From Pelomonas sp965229315 (GTDB lineage: Bacteria; Pseudomonadota; Gammaproteobacteria; Burkholderiales; Burkholderiaceae_C): a stretch of 64,000 nt of DNA. The translations under genes and the position numbers were made by a program. The DNA lies in NCBI RefSeq assembly GCF_965229315.1, contig NZ_CBDDJA010000001.1:806001-870000 (forward strand), read 5' to 3'. Each line of letters starts with the position of its first letter. Position 1 is the stretch's first letter. The notes beneath the pieces were generated by a model that had not been told where the DNA came from, searched no databases, and saw only the letters and a list, made by a program, of their open reading frames with translations. Shown here piece after piece: positions 27,995-37,834 of the stretch.

Positions 27995-28801
27995 TCAGTG
28001 GTCGGCGGGCGCCGCGGCGCCCGCTCCCGTGTTGCGCACACCCCGGCTGCCGGGCCCGTACAGGTCGGCGTTGACGTCTGCAAAGGCGAGCATCGCCACC
28101 AGTGGCCGATCACGGCCGTCCTCGAAGCCGCACTGCCCCATGAACTTCTCCGGGTTGCGGAAGGTGCCGAAGACGATGTCCCACAAGGGCAGGTCGGCAA
28201 AGTTGTAGGTGTGCACGCCTGCGCGGTGGTGGACGCAGTGCGACTCGGGGCGCTGGATGAAGTAGCCCAGCCATCGGGGCGTGCGGATGTTCCAGTGCTG
28301 GAAGAGGGCATAGAAGGTGAAGAGGCAACCGGCTAGCGCCGCCGCCATGGGATCCAGCCCCAGCACGATCACCGTCACAAAGAGCGGAATCAGCGTGTAG
28401 GCCGCCGTCTCAAGCGGATGGAACAGCAAGGCGCTGGGGATGTCGACGCGCTGCGGGCTGTGGTGGATCTGATGGAAGGTCCGCCACATCGGGCCGAAGG
28501 TGTGGGCGGCGCGGTGCCAGGCATAGACGGCCGCTTCGAGCACGATGAAGCCGACGACCGTGCCGGCCGCCACGCCCAGGCGCGTGCCGTCGAGCCAGCG
28601 GTGCTCGGCCATCCATTCGAGCGGCAGAAACAGCGGCAGCGCGTTGCCGATGCCCATGGACAGCAGCAGGAAGGCGATGCCTACCCATTGCCAGCCGGCA
28701 CGCGGCGGAAAGCGTCGCCCGGGTGCCAGGGACTCGACGGCCAGCATGGCCAGGTAGAGCACCGGCGTGAACAGCAGAAAGGCGAGTTCGACAGCGTCCA
28801 T
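27995..28801 (-). CDS. Sterol desaturase/fatty acid hydroxylase family protein
   Basis: A 268-residue integral membrane di-iron oxygenase. The three His boxes are present: HRAAH in the third helix region, HQIHHSPQ, and HCVHHRAGVH. Four or more hydrophobic helices surround them. The family hydroxylates or desaturates lipids such as sterols, carotenoids or fatty acids; here the substrate is unknown. A divergent GlxA-type regulator starts 128 bp away and is the natural candidate regulator. Confidence 0.87.
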   Translation of the reverse strand: MDAVELAFLLFTPVLYLAMLAVESLAPGRRFPPRAGWQWVGIAFLLLSMGIGNALPLFLPLEWMAEHRWLDGTRLGVAAGTVVGFIVLEAAVYAWHRAAHTFGPMWRTFHQIHHSPQRVDIPSALLFHPLETAAYTLIPLFVTVIVLGLDPMAAALAGCLFTFYALFQHWNIRTPRWLGYFIQRPESHCVHHRAGVHTYNFADLPLWDIVFGTFRNPEKFMGQCGFEDGRDRPLVAMLAFADVNADLYGPGSRGVRNTGAGAAAPADH

Positions 28802-28928
28802 CGTGAGGTTTCCTTTGCCGGCAAGGCCGGGTCGCTGTGAACCTTATCCGGGCGTGGCACCGCTGCGAAGAGCCGATTGGCACAAGACCGGGTCAAATGT
28901 GACACTCGTGCGAGAGGGCCTCACGACC

Positions 28929-29963
28929 ATGTCCACCCCGCCGAAGATTGCTCTGCTCGCCGCGCCGGAAACGACGCCCTCCGTGCTGTTCGGCCTGTAC
29001 GACGTGCTCGTTTCCGTCGGCACGGTGTATCCCGACATGACGGGCCGCGAGATCGGCGAACCGCTGCTCGACGTGCAGATCGTGGCGGCCGGCCGGCAGC
29101 CCTTTCGCTGCTTCGGTGGCATCCTGATCGAGCCTCATGCCGCGATCGGCGACATCGTGGACGTGGACGCGGTCATCGTGTGCGACATGTACACGCCGAT
29201 CGACACGGCGCCGCGCGGGCGGTACGGGCCGGAGATCGCCTGGTTGCGGCACGTGCACGCACAGGGCGGGCTGATCGCGTCGGTCTGCTCGGGGTCGCTG
29301 GTGCTGGCCGAGGCGGGTTTGCTCGATGGGCGCCAATGCGCCGGGCACTGGGCCTACCGCGACCTGTTCCGCCGCGAGTACCCGAAGGTGAACTACTGCG
29401 CCGACTCGATCCTGCGTCTGGACAGCGAGGCCGACGGCGTGGTCACGGCGGGCGGCGTCACCGCCTGGCAGGAGCTGGCGCTGCGCTTGATCAGCCGCTA
29501 CTGCGGGCCGGCGCACGCGCTGCAGACGGCCAAGGTCTACCTGCTGTCCGGCCACGAAGACGGCCAGTTGCCCTTTGCCGACATGGGGCTGCGGCTGCAG
29601 GGGGACGACCAGGCGGTCCAGCGCGCCCAGGCCTGGATCGCCGAGCGCGTGGCCCAGGTCAATCCGGTGGAGGCCATGGCTCGGCATGCCGGCCTCAATC
29701 GGCGCACGTTCACGCGCAGGTTCCGCGCCGCGACCGGCTACCTGCCGATGGACTATGTGCACGCGCTCCGGATCGAGAAGGCCAAGCGGATCATCGAGCG
29801 GGAGGGCGGCGGTCTCGACGAGGTGGCCTGCCAGGTCGGCTACGAGGACCCGACCTTCTTCCGCCGCCTGTTCAAGCGCGAGGTCGGCCTGACCCCGGCG
29901 GCCTACCGCCGCAAGTTCTCCAGCGTCCTCGGCCAGCCGGCCGGCGCCGAGGCAGGGCCTTGA
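28929..29963 (+). CDS. GlxA family AraC-type transcriptional regulator
   Basis: A 344-residue regulator. The N-terminal 190 residues form a DJ-1/PfpI-like domain with the nucleophile-elbow region IASVCSGSLVLAEAGLLDG. The C-terminal 100 residues are an AraC/XylS double helix-turn-helix (MARHAGLNRRTFTRRFRAATG and VACQVGYEDPTFFRRLFKREVG). This is the GlxA architecture, which senses small molecules and activates neighbouring operons. The ATG at 28929 follows a cluster of upstream in-frame codons without a good ribosome-binding site. It is divergent from the sterol-desaturase-like gene. Confidence 0.88.
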   Translation: MSTPPKIALLAAPETTPSVLFGLYDVLVSVGTVYPDMTGREIGEPLLDVQIVAAGRQPFRCFGGILIEPHAAIGDIVDVDAVIVCDMYTPIDTAPRGRYGPEIAWLRHVHAQGGLIASVCSGSLVLAEAGLLDGRQCAGHWAYRDLFRREYPKVNYCADSILRLDSEADGVVTAGGVTAWQELALRLISRYCGPAHALQTAKVYLLSGHEDGQLPFADMGLRLQGDDQAVQRAQAWIAERVAQVNPVEAMARHAGLNRRTFTRRFRAATGYLPMDYVHALRIEKAKRIIEREGGGLDEVACQVGYEDPTFFRRLFKREVGLTPAAYRRKFSSVLGQPAGAEAGP

Positions 29964-30020
29964 GGCAAGCCCGCGTTCAAGATCTACAAGCGAACGACCA
30001 GGAGGCTGCAGGCCAGCCCC

Positions 30021-30590
30021 TCACGGCCTGAGCGTCACCAGGTCGCGCAGCAGCAGGTCGATGTTGGCGCGCAACGCACGCTCGTTGGCGATGCGCAGCC
30101 GCTCCGACGGCGACAGCACGGCCTCGGTGAGGCCGGCCGCCTCGTTGTTGGCGATGCGGCGCTGGTAGACGATGCGGCCGCCGTCGAGTTGGTCGACCAG
30201 CGTGTAGCGCACCGCCACGCCCACGGCCACGCCGATGGCGGGGATCAGCGGCTGGTCGAGCTGCACCAGCTCGGCCTGCAGCTCGAAGCGCGGCGCCGGC
30301 TGCGGCGCGGGTGGCCGCATGCCGACGGCGTAGAGCGATTCCTCCAGCGCCTGCTGCAGCGCGACGGCGCTGACCTTGGAGCCCCACCAGCGGTTGGTCT
30401 GCTGGCCGCCCTTCACGGCCGCCACGCCCGTCTGCGCCTTGAACGCATCGGGCACCCAGCCGCGGATCTGCAGCGCGCTCGCCGGCGTGACGGCCATGGG
30501 CAGCGGCTGGCTGGGCGAGCCGCAGCCGGCCAGCGCCAGCGCGAACAAGGCCAGCATGGCAGCGGTCGGGAGCGGGGCAAGGCGCAACAT
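30021..30590 (-). CDS. Putative lipoprotein of unknown function
   Basis: A 189-residue protein with an N-terminal hydrophobic segment ending in the lipobox LAGC at about residues 20-23, followed by GSPSQP. It should be a lipid-anchored envelope protein. The mature part has mixed alpha/beta character with a hydrophobic stretch LIPAIGVAVGVAVRYTLVDQ and a helical C-terminus. I do not recognise the family. It stands alone between the GlxA-type regulator (57 bp) and a divergent GST gene (136 bp). Confidence 0.62.
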   Translation of the reverse strand: MLRLAPLPTAAMLALFALALAGCGSPSQPLPMAVTPASALQIRGWVPDAFKAQTGVAAVKGGQQTNRWWGSKVSAVALQQALEESLYAVGMRPPAPQPAPRFELQAELVQLDQPLIPAIGVAVGVAVRYTLVDQLDGGRIVYQRRIANNEAAGLTEAVLSPSERLRIANERALRANIDLLLRDLVTLRP

Positions 30591-30726
30591 GGGACACCGA
30601 TGCTAGGCCGAGCGGCCCGCGCCGATCGCGCGAAACGGCACGCTTTTGCCCGCCAACCGCAGCCCTGTGGCCTTTCGGTGCGCAAACTTCCTATGCTTCA
30701 CCCCTGCACCCACACCACCGCCCGCC

Positions 30727-31392
30727 ATGAGCCTGACCCTGCACTACCACCCGCTGTCCTCCTGCTGCTGGAAGACGCTGATCGCGCTGTACGAAAGCGG
30801 CCGGCCGTTCGAGGCCCGGCTGGTGAACCTGGGCGATGCGGCCGAGCGCGCCGCCTTCGTCGCGTTGTGGCCCACGGCCAAGATCCCGCTGCTGCAGGAC
30901 GGCGAGCGCGTGCTGCCGGAAACGTCCATCCAGATCGAGTACCTGGACCGGCCGCACCACCGCCTGCTGCCGGCCGATGCCGAAGAACAACTCGGCGTGC
31001 GGCTGTGGGACCGCGTGTTCGACCAGTACGTGATGACGCCGATGCAGGGCTTCATCGCCCAGCAGCGCCGGCCCGCGGAGCAGCGCGACGCCGCGGCGCA
31101 AGCCGCCTCGCGCGCCACGCTGGCGATGGCCTACGGCCTGATCGACGGCCGGCTGGGCAAGCGCACCTGGGCGGCGGGCGAGCACTTCACGATGGCCGAC
31201 TGCGCGGCCGCGCCGTCGCTGTTCTACGCGAGCACCATCGAGCCCATCCCGGCCGGCCACGAGCGACTGGCCGCCTACTTCGAGCGGCTGATGGCGCGGC
31301 CCTCGGTGCAGCGCGTCATCCGCGAGGCGCGTCCGTTCTTCGCCTACTACCCGCTGCGCGACGCACTGCCGGCGCGCTTCCTGGCGGACTGA
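30727..31392 (+). CDS. Glutathione S-transferase family protein
   Basis: A 221-residue GST. The N-terminal domain opens YHPLSSCCWKTLIALYESG, with a Ser-Ser-Cys-Cys cluster at the expected catalytic position. AKIPLLQDG carries the cis-Pro and PETSIQIEYL the glutathione-binding Glu-Thr/Ser. The C-terminal helical domain has the N-capping motif GEHFTMADCAAAPSLFYA. It differs clearly from the GST at 11393. Substrate unknown. The start was chosen at 30727 because the upstream in-frame part lies across the divergent promoter region. The stop lies 13 bp from the convergent receiver-like gene. Confidence 0.86.
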   Translation: MSLTLHYHPLSSCCWKTLIALYESGRPFEARLVNLGDAAERAAFVALWPTAKIPLLQDGERVLPETSIQIEYLDRPHHRLLPADAEEQLGVRLWDRVFDQYVMTPMQGFIAQQRRPAEQRDAAAQAASRATLAMAYGLIDGRLGKRTWAAGEHFTMADCAAAPSLFYASTIEPIPAGHERLAAYFERLMARPSVQRVIREARPFFAYYPLRDALPARFLAD

Positions 31393-31405
31393 CTGGCGGA
31401 CCGAC

Positions 31406-31813
31406 TCAGGCCGACGGCAGCGGCGCGGGCGCGCCCAGCGCGGAGATGACCTCCAGCATGCCGCGCACCTTGAAGGGCTTGAGCAGCAGCCGGCAGACGT
31501 CGAGCTGCTTGAGCTTCATGGCCAGCTCCACGTCGCAGGCCATGGCCGTCGCCGCCACCGGCAGGTCGGCCGGCTGCGAGGCGTCGCCCGCGCGCAGCCG
31601 CTCCAGCAGGCGCAGGGACTCGCCCTCGTCGTCCAGCGCGATCAGCAGCGCGTCGAAGCGGCGCTCGGCCAGCAGCTTGCCGGCCATGGCGGCGCTGGTG
31701 GCCTCCTGCACGTCCGCCAGGCCCATGTCGCGCGCCATCGTCGACACCGTGCGCCGCATGACGAAGTGCGGCTCCAGCAGCAGCAGGCGGCCGGCGGGCT
31801 TGGCCACCGGCAT
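31406..31813 (-). CDS. Degenerate response-regulator receiver domain protein
   Basis: A 135-residue protein with the receiver fold order: LLLLEPHFVMRRTVSTMARD at beta-1/alpha-1, FDALLIALDDEG at beta-3, LPVAATAMA at beta-4 and LLLKPFKVRGM at beta-5. The conserved Lys and cis-Pro (KPF) are present. The acidic pair at the end of beta-1 is reduced to Glu-Pro, and the phospho-acceptor position appears to be Ala, with Asp two residues later. It is probably a stand-alone pseudo-receiver. Its ATG overlaps the stop of the GAF gene by one base (TGATG), so the two are coupled. Confidence 0.62.
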   Translation of the reverse strand: MPVAKPAGRLLLLEPHFVMRRTVSTMARDMGLADVQEATSAAMAGKLLAERRFDALLIALDDEGESLRLLERLRAGDASQPADLPVAATAMACDVELAMKLKQLDVCRLLLKPFKVRGMLEVISALGAPAPLPSA

Positions 31814-32328
31814 CAGGCGCCCTCTCTTTCGCGCTGGCCTTCGCCCTGGCCGACCAGCTCCGCCACCACCAGGTCGCGCAGCGTGCCCAGGACGGCCCGG
31901 TCCATCGCGTCGAACTGGCGCGACCGGGTGTCGATGAGGCACAGCGTGCCCACCGTCGCGCCGCCCGGCAGCGCCAGCGGCGCACCGATGTAGAAGCGCA
32001 CGAAGGGCGCGCCGACGACCAGCGGGTTGTCGGCGAAGCGCGGGTCCAGTGCCGCATCCAGCACCTCGAACAGGTCGCGCTGCAGGATGGCATGGCCGCA
32101 GAAGGAAATCTCCCGCGAGGTCTCGCAGGCGGCGAACCCGACGCGGGCCTTGAACCACTGGCGCTGCGCATCCACCAGGCTGATCAACGCGATGGGCATG
32201 TCGAACTCGCTGGCCGCGAACTCGACGAGGCGGTCGAAGCGCTCCTCGGGCGGCGTGTCCAGGATGAGGAGTTCGCGCAGCGCGCTCAGCCGTGCGGCGT
32301 CATCGGCGGGGATGGGGGCGGGCGTCAT
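31813..32328 (-). CDS. GAF domain protein
   Basis: A 171-residue single GAF domain protein. The N-terminal segment (LSALRELLILDTPPEERFDRL) and the core (MPIALISLVDAQRQWFKARVGF, FCGHAI, FYIGAPL, VGTLCLIDTRSRQF) match the GAF domains usually found N-terminal to GGDEF or histidine-kinase modules. Here the domain stands alone. It would bind a small ligand or sense redox state in the cytoplasm. It is translationally coupled to the receiver-like gene downstream, suggesting that the pair acts together. Confidence 0.82.
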   Translation of the reverse strand: MTPAPIPADDAARLSALRELLILDTPPEERFDRLVEFAASEFDMPIALISLVDAQRQWFKARVGFAACETSREISFCGHAILQRDLFEVLDAALDPRFADNPLVVGAPFVRFYIGAPLALPGGATVGTLCLIDTRSRQFDAMDRAVLGTLRDLVVAELVGQGEGQREREGA

Positions 32329-32387
32329 ACAAAGGGCCAGACGGTGCGCCGCAGTTTAGGGCGGGCCGGCCGGCTGCCCTGGGCGCC

Positions 32388-33144
<757 letters not shown>

Positions 33145-33155
<11 letters not shown>

Positions 33156-33792
33156 GGGACCTGCCTTCCAGATGCTGGGCGAAGAGGCTGATGGGGAAGC
33201 ACAGCGCGAAATAGAACAGCGCCACGCAACCGAAGACGAGGAAGGGCTTGAAGCTCGCGTTGGCGATCATGCTGCCGGCCTTGGTCAGCTCGATGAAGCC
33301 GATGACCGACGCCAGCGCCGTGCCCTTGATGACCTGCACGAGAAAGCCCACCGTGGGCGCAATGGCCAGCCGCCCGGCCTGCGGCAGCACCACGTGGCGC
33401 AGCTGCTCGCCGAAGCTCAGCGCCAGGCTGCGCGCCGCCTCCCACTGGCCGCGCGGCACCGCGTCCACGCAGCCGCGCCAGATCTCGACGAGGTAGGCGC
33501 TGGTGTACAGCGTCAGCGCCAGCGCCGCCGCCGTCCAGGCCGACACCTCCAGCCCGAGCAGCGCGAGGCCGAAGTAGGCGAGGAACAGCTGCATCAGCAG
33601 CGGCGTGCCCTGGAACAGCTGCACGTACAGGCCGACGGCGAGCCGGGTGCGCCGGCCCAGGCCCAGCCGCAGCGTCAGCAGCAGCCCGCCGACGCAGCCG
33701 CCGCCGATGAAGGCGATCAGCGACAGCGCCACGGTCCAGCGCAGCGCCAGCGCCAGGTTGCGCACGATGTCCCAGAGCGTGAACTCAACCAT
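33145..33792 (-). CDS. Amino acid ABC transporter permease (second subunit)
   Basis: A 215-residue inner-membrane permease of the HisM/GlnP family, with about five hydrophobic helices. The EAA loop, which contacts the ATPase, reads RGQWEAARSLALSFGEQLRHVVLPQ. The start at 33792 (MVEFTLWD) was preferred to 33807, because it overlaps the preceding permease gene less and matches the family's N-terminus. It works with the permease encoded just upstream as a heterodimer. Confidence 0.9.
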
Positions 33793-34456
33793 GGCGGGGG
33801 CTGCCAAAGAAGAAGCGCGGGCCGGCCCACATCAGCAGCCGGCGCGCGGCGATGGACAGCGCCAGGTAGATCGCCAGCGCGATGAACACCGCCTCGAAAG
33901 CGCGGAAGTTGCGGCTGTGGATGAGGTTGGCCGCGTAGCTCAGCTCCTCGGTGGAGATCTGGCTGCAGACCGCCGAGCCCAGCATGACGATGATGATCTG
34001 GCTGGTCAGCGCCGGCCACACGCGCTGCAGCGACGGCGGCAGCACGACGCGCAGGAAGGTCTGCGCCGGGCCCAGCGCCAGGCTCTGCGCCGCCTCCCAC
34101 TGGCCGCGCGGCGTGGCCTGGATGCCGGCGCGCAGGATCTCGCAGCCATAGGCGCCCAGGTTCAACGTCATGGCGATGACCGACGCCAGCTCGGGCGACA
34201 GCTTCACACCCAGCGCCGGCAGCCCGAAGAAGATGAAGAACAGCTGCACGATGAACGGCGTGTTGCGCAGCAGCTCCACGTAGGCGCCCAGCAGCCGGCG
34301 CAGCCAGGCCGGACCGCAGGCGCGCGCCCACGCACCCAGCGTGGCCAGCACCAGGCCCAGCGGCGTGGCGACGAGCGTGAGCCCCAGCGTCCACGCCACG
34401 CCCCTGAGCAGCAGCGGCCATTCGGCCAGCACCGCGAGGAAGTCGAAGCTGATCAT
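33785..34456 (-). CDS. Amino acid ABC transporter permease (first subunit)
   Basis: A 223-residue membrane protein of the polar amino acid permease family, with about five helices. The sequence VELLRNTPFIVQLFFIFFGLP is characteristic, and the EAA loop reads RGQWEAAQSLALGPAQTFLRVVLPP. It overlaps the second permease gene by 8 bp and starts 17 bp after the end of the binding-protein gene. The order binding protein, permease, permease, ATPase is standard for this transporter class. Confidence 0.9.
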   Translation of the reverse strand: MISFDFLAVLAEWPLLLRGVAWTLGLTLVATPLGLVLATLGAWARACGPAWLRRLLGAYVELLRNTPFIVQLFFIFFGLPALGVKLSPELASVIAMTLNLGAYGCEILRAGIQATPRGQWEAAQSLALGPAQTFLRVVLPPSLQRVWPALTSQIIIVMLGSAVCSQISTEELSYAANLIHSRNFRAFEAVFIALAIYLALSIAARRLLMWAGPRFFFGSPRHG

Positions 34457-34473
34457 GGCCGGGGGCGCTCAGC

Positions 34474-35271
34474 TCACAACGGCAGTTCGCCGGTACCGCG
34501 GCCCAGCCATTTCTTGGACAGCGCCTCCAGCTCGCCCGAGGCCTTGGCCGCCGCGATGATCTCGTTGACCTTGGCCAGCAGCGCGTCCTCGCCCTTGGCC
34601 ACGCCGACGAAGCAGGGGCTGTCCTTGAGCAGCAGCTTGTATTCGAGCTGCAGGCCCGGGTTGCGCACCATCAGGTTGCCGGCCACGGCCGCGCTGGTGG
34701 CGATGAGCTGCGTCTGCCCGGCGGCGTAGGCGGCCAGCGTCGCGTTGTTGTCCTCGAAGCGCCGGTATTCCAGCGTCGGCGGCGCGACCTTGGCCAGCTC
34801 CTGGTCTTCCATCGCGCCGCGCGTCACGGCCACGGTCTTGCCGGCCAGGTCCGCAAAGCTCTTGATGGGCAGGCTCTTGGCCGCGAACACGGCCTGGTAG
34901 AACGGCGCGTAGGCGGCGCTGAAGTTGATGACCTTCTCGCGGTCCGGGTTCTTGCCCAGCGTGGAGATGACGAGGTCGGCCTTCTTGGTCTGCAGGTAGG
35001 GGATGCGGTTGGCGCTGGTCACCGGCAGCAGCTCGACCTTGACGCCCAGCTTGGCGGCGATCAGCTCGGCCACGGCCACGTCCAGGCCCTGGGGCTTCAT
35101 GTCGGTGCTGACGAAACCGTAGGGCGGGTAGTCGGTCGGGATCGCGATCCGGATGGTCTTGCTCTTGGCGATGGCGTCCAGCGCGGTCTGCGCGTGGACG
35201 CCCGGCGACAGCAGGACCATGCAGAGGCCGGCGGCGGCGAGCACGAGACGGCGGGAAAGCGGCGGGGTCAT
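34474..35271 (-). CDS. Amino acid ABC transporter substrate-binding protein
   Basis: A 265-residue periplasmic binding protein of family 3. The signal peptide is RRLVLAAAGLCMVLLSPGVHAQ. The mature start SKTIRIAIPTDYPPYGFVSTD and the motif ISTLGKNPDREKVINFSAAY are typical of receptors for polar amino acids. The ligand cannot be assigned. It is the first gene of a complete four-gene import operon transcribed leftwards. The 168-bp gap upstream of it holds no gene and probably carries the operon promoter. Confidence 0.92.
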   Translation of the reverse strand: MTPPLSRRLVLAAAGLCMVLLSPGVHAQTALDAIAKSKTIRIAIPTDYPPYGFVSTDMKPQGLDVAVAELIAAKLGVKVELLPVTSANRIPYLQTKKADLVISTLGKNPDREKVINFSAAYAPFYQAVFAAKSLPIKSFADLAGKTVAVTRGAMEDQELAKVAPPTLEYRRFEDNNATLAAYAAGQTQLIATSAAVAGNLMVRNPGLQLEYKLLLKDSPCFVGVAKGEDALLAKVNEIIAAAKASGELEALSKKWLGRGTGELPL

Positions 35272-35439
35272 GGCGGGGCTCCTGGGCGGTGACGAGGCGG
35301 GTGCGATGCCGTCCCGGCGCAGCTTCCGTGCCAGCGCGCGGACCGCCCGGCGGCGGCGGCGTGCACAGCCTTGGTTCGATTGGCACCGGTACGGTGCCTG
35401 GTGCGCCCGCTTGTGTTCGCGGCCGGGCTCAGCGCCCCG

Positions 35440-35643
35440 TCATGGCCGGTAGAAGTAGGGAATCGCGCACAGCACCGCGCCCATGGCCAGCAGCGCCCAG
35501 ACGTTGCTGACGAAGTAGGGGAACACCATCAGCGCCAGGCCGCAGAGCAGCGGCACCAGCGCCCGCTGCTTCTTGCCGTAGATGAAGAAGCCGGCGCCGA
35601 TGGCGCCGAACAGCACGCTCCACAGCAGGGTCGAGGTGTCCAT
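35440..35643 (-). CDS. Small membrane protein
   Basis: A 67-residue very hydrophobic protein with two or three membrane helices (LLWSVLFGAIGAGFFIYGKKQ, LVPLLCGLALMVFPYFV, LLAMGAVLCAIPYFYRP). Similar small proteins are often labelled amino acid transport protein in databases, without experimental support as far as I know. The start at 35643 gives a compact protein; an ATG at 35679 would add twelve residues and cannot be excluded. It lies upstream of the ABC import operon in the same orientation and could be in its leader transcript. Confidence 0.6.
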   Translation of the reverse strand: MDTSTLLWSVLFGAIGAGFFIYGKKQRALVPLLCGLALMVFPYFVSNVWALLAMGAVLCAIPYFYRP

Positions 35644-35732
35644 GGCGTTCAAGGAGGCGGCCGGGGCCGGGTAGTGCATGTTCTCAGAAGCCTCATGGGG
35701 ATAGCATCGCCCGCTCCACTGCAGGAGCCGCC

Positions 35733-36518
35733 ATGGCCGACGACACGATCCGCTTCGACGACGGGGCCAGCTACGAAATCCTGATGGGCCGCTGGAGCCG
35801 GCTCGCGGGCGAGCAGTTCCTGCAGGACCTCGCTGCGCCGCCGGGCGCGCGCTGGCTGGACGTGGGCTGCGGCAACGGCGCGTTCACCGAGCTGATCGTG
35901 CAGCGCTGCAGCCCGTCGGCGGTCCTCGCCTTCGACCCGTCGCCCGGCCAGCTGGCCTATGCCCGCAGCCGCCTCGCGGCGGACGCGCCGGTCACCTGGG
36001 CCGAGGGCGACGCGATGCGCCTGCCGGTGGCCGACGGCGGCTGCGACGTGGCCGTGATGGCGCTGGTGCTGTTCTTCGTGCCCGAGCCCGCGGTGGGCGT
36101 GGCCGAGATGTGCCGCGCCGTGCAGCCCGGCGGCACGGTGGCGTCTTACCACTGGGACATGCTGGGCGGCGGCTTCCCGCTGGCCGCCATCGGCGCGGAG
36201 ATGCTGAAGCTGGGCCACACGCCGCGCATGCCGCCCAGCGTGGGCGCGTCCACGCTGGAGGCCTCGCGCGCGCTGTGGGAGGGTGCCGGCCTGCAGCAGG
36301 TGCGCACCGGCCAGGTCAGCGTCGAGCGCCACTTCGCAGGCTTTGACGACTACTGGAACAGCGCGGCGCTGAGCAGCACCTTCCGCCCCATGCTGGAGGC
36401 GTTGCCGGCCGACCACCGGGTGCAGCTGAAGGCGGCCGTGCGCGAGCGGCTGCAGGCCGGCGACGGCCCGCTGACCGTCGGCGCGCGGGCCAACACGATC
36501 AGCGGCGTCAAGCGCTGA
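35733..36518 (+). CDS. Class I SAM-dependent methyltransferase
   Basis: A 261-residue Methyltransf_11-type enzyme. SAM motif I is WLDVGCGNGAFTE, the acidic motif II AFDPSPGQLAYAR, motif III EGDAMRLPVADGGCDVAVMA, and the post-motif MCRAVQPGGTVASYHWD. The N-terminal YEILMGRWSRLAGEQFLQDL is common in a group of small-molecule methyltransferases. Substrate unknown. AGGAG precedes the ATG at 35733. It is convergent with the UbiH-type gene (21-bp gap). Confidence 0.87.
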   Translation: MADDTIRFDDGASYEILMGRWSRLAGEQFLQDLAAPPGARWLDVGCGNGAFTELIVQRCSPSAVLAFDPSPGQLAYARSRLAADAPVTWAEGDAMRLPVADGGCDVAVMALVLFFVPEPAVGVAEMCRAVQPGGTVASYHWDMLGGGFPLAAIGAEMLKLGHTPRMPPSVGASTLEASRALWEGAGLQQVRTGQVSVERHFAGFDDYWNSAALSSTFRPMLEALPADHRVQLKAAVRERLQAGDGPLTVGARANTISGVKR

Positions 36519-36539
36519 CGCGCCCTCAGCCGCCGGACA

Positions 36540-37721
36540 TCAGCCGCCAAACATCATCCGCCGCGCGACCGCGCGCTTCAGCGGCGTCGCCAGTTCCAGG
36601 CCGGCCAGCGCCAGCCCGCGCAGCGCGGGCAGGCCCGGCAGCCGCCAGGCGAAGCTGCGCGCGAGGAAGTCGGTCGCGGCGATCATGGGCCAGCGGTCCG
36701 GCGCTCGCTGCCAGTCCACGCGGGCCAGCGCCGCATCCAGGCCGGCACCGGTCTCGGCGGCGTCGCGCAGCGCATCCACCAGTGCCTGCGCGTCGCGCAG
36801 CCCGAGGTTGAGGCCCTGGCCCGCCACCGGGTGCAGCGTCTGCGCCGCGTTGCCGATGCGCAGCGTGCGGCCCTGCAGCAGGCGCGTCTCGGCGTTCAGC
36901 CCCAGCGGGAAACACTTCAGCGGCGAGATGCCGGTCAGCGTGCCGGCTGCGGCGGGCAGCTGCTGCTGGATGACGGCCAGGCGCTGCGCGTCGTTCAGCG
37001 TCGCGATGTCGTCCTCGGCCTGCGGCAGGCACCACACCAACGCCGCGCGAGGGCCTTGCGCGTCGTCCGGCAGCGGCAGCAGCGCCAGCGGGCCGTTGCG
37101 CGTGAAGCGCTCGATGGCCAGGCCCTGCAGGCCCGGCGCGGCCAGGCGCACGGTGCCCACCCACGCGTTCTGGTGATAGTCCCGCGTGATGGCCTTGCGG
37201 TCCTGCTCGGCGAACACGCCGCCCTCGGCGACGACGGCCAGGTCGAAGCTGTCAACCACCGGGCCTTCGCCGCAGTCCAGCGCCACACCGCCGGCCTGCG
37301 AGCGGATGGCGTGCACCGGTGTCGCAAAGCGCGTGAACAGCTGCCTGGGCCGCTGCGCGGCGACGTCCAGCCAGCGCTGCTGCAGCGGCGCGACCAGCGC
37401 GCCATAGGGCAGCACCGCGCCGAGCTGCGGCAGGCCTTGCTCGGCCGCGCGTATCCACACCTCGCCGGCGATGGGCGCCGGCGGCGCCTGGCTGACGTGC
37501 ACGGTCTGGATGGCCTGGGCCGCGTCGGGCTGCCAGGCGTGCAGGCGCTGCAGCAGCCGGATGCTGCCGAGGTTCAGCGCCAGCGTGCGCGCGTCGCCGC
37601 GGATGTCGCGGTCCAGCGCGCGGGTGTCGAAGAGATGGATGTCGGCGCCGGCCAGGCGCTCGGCGGCCAGCAGGGCGAGGGCGAGGCCGGCGGGGCCGGC
37701 GCCGATGACGGCGAGTTTCAT
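36540..37721 (-). CDS. UbiH/UbiF/VisC family FAD monooxygenase
   Basis: A 393-residue class A flavin monooxygenase of the ubiquinone-hydroxylase family. The FAD Rossmann motif is IGAGPAGLALALLA near the N-terminus. The DG-like motif lies in FDLAVVAEGG. The C-terminal ribose-binding motif is IGNAAQTLHPVAGQGLNLGLRDA, diagnostic for the UbiH group. It probably hydroxylates the ubiquinone ring. Which position (UbiH, UbiF or a broad-specificity UbiM-like enzyme) cannot be told. The start at 37721 puts the FAD motif at its usual distance from the N-terminus. Confidence 0.85.
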   Translation of the reverse strand: MKLAVIGAGPAGLALALLAAERLAGADIHLFDTRALDRDIRGDARTLALNLGSIRLLQRLHAWQPDAAQAIQTVHVSQAPPAPIAGEVWIRAAEQGLPQLGAVLPYGALVAPLQQRWLDVAAQRPRQLFTRFATPVHAIRSQAGGVALDCGEGPVVDSFDLAVVAEGGVFAEQDRKAITRDYHQNAWVGTVRLAAPGLQGLAIERFTRNGPLALLPLPDDAQGPRAALVWCLPQAEDDIATLNDAQRLAVIQQQLPAAAGTLTGISPLKCFPLGLNAETRLLQGRTLRIGNAAQTLHPVAGQGLNLGLRDAQALVDALRDAAETGAGLDAALARVDWQRAPDRWPMIAATDFLARSFAWRLPGLPALRGLALAGLELATPLKRAVARRMMFGG

Positions 37722-37834
37722 GCCCTCAACGATACCGGGGCAAACGGCCCGGCCCGGCAAGCGCCAGCGCACGCGCTTAAGCTGCGGCCCCTCGCGCTGC
37801 GCTGCGGCGCCCTTTCTTCGTCACAGGACTCCCC

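Noticed and set aside
28877..28904. Sigma-54-like TGGCAC element upstream of the GlxA-type regulator
   Set aside because: No TTGC element follows at the required 5-nt spacing, and a sigma-70 -10 is also unclear.
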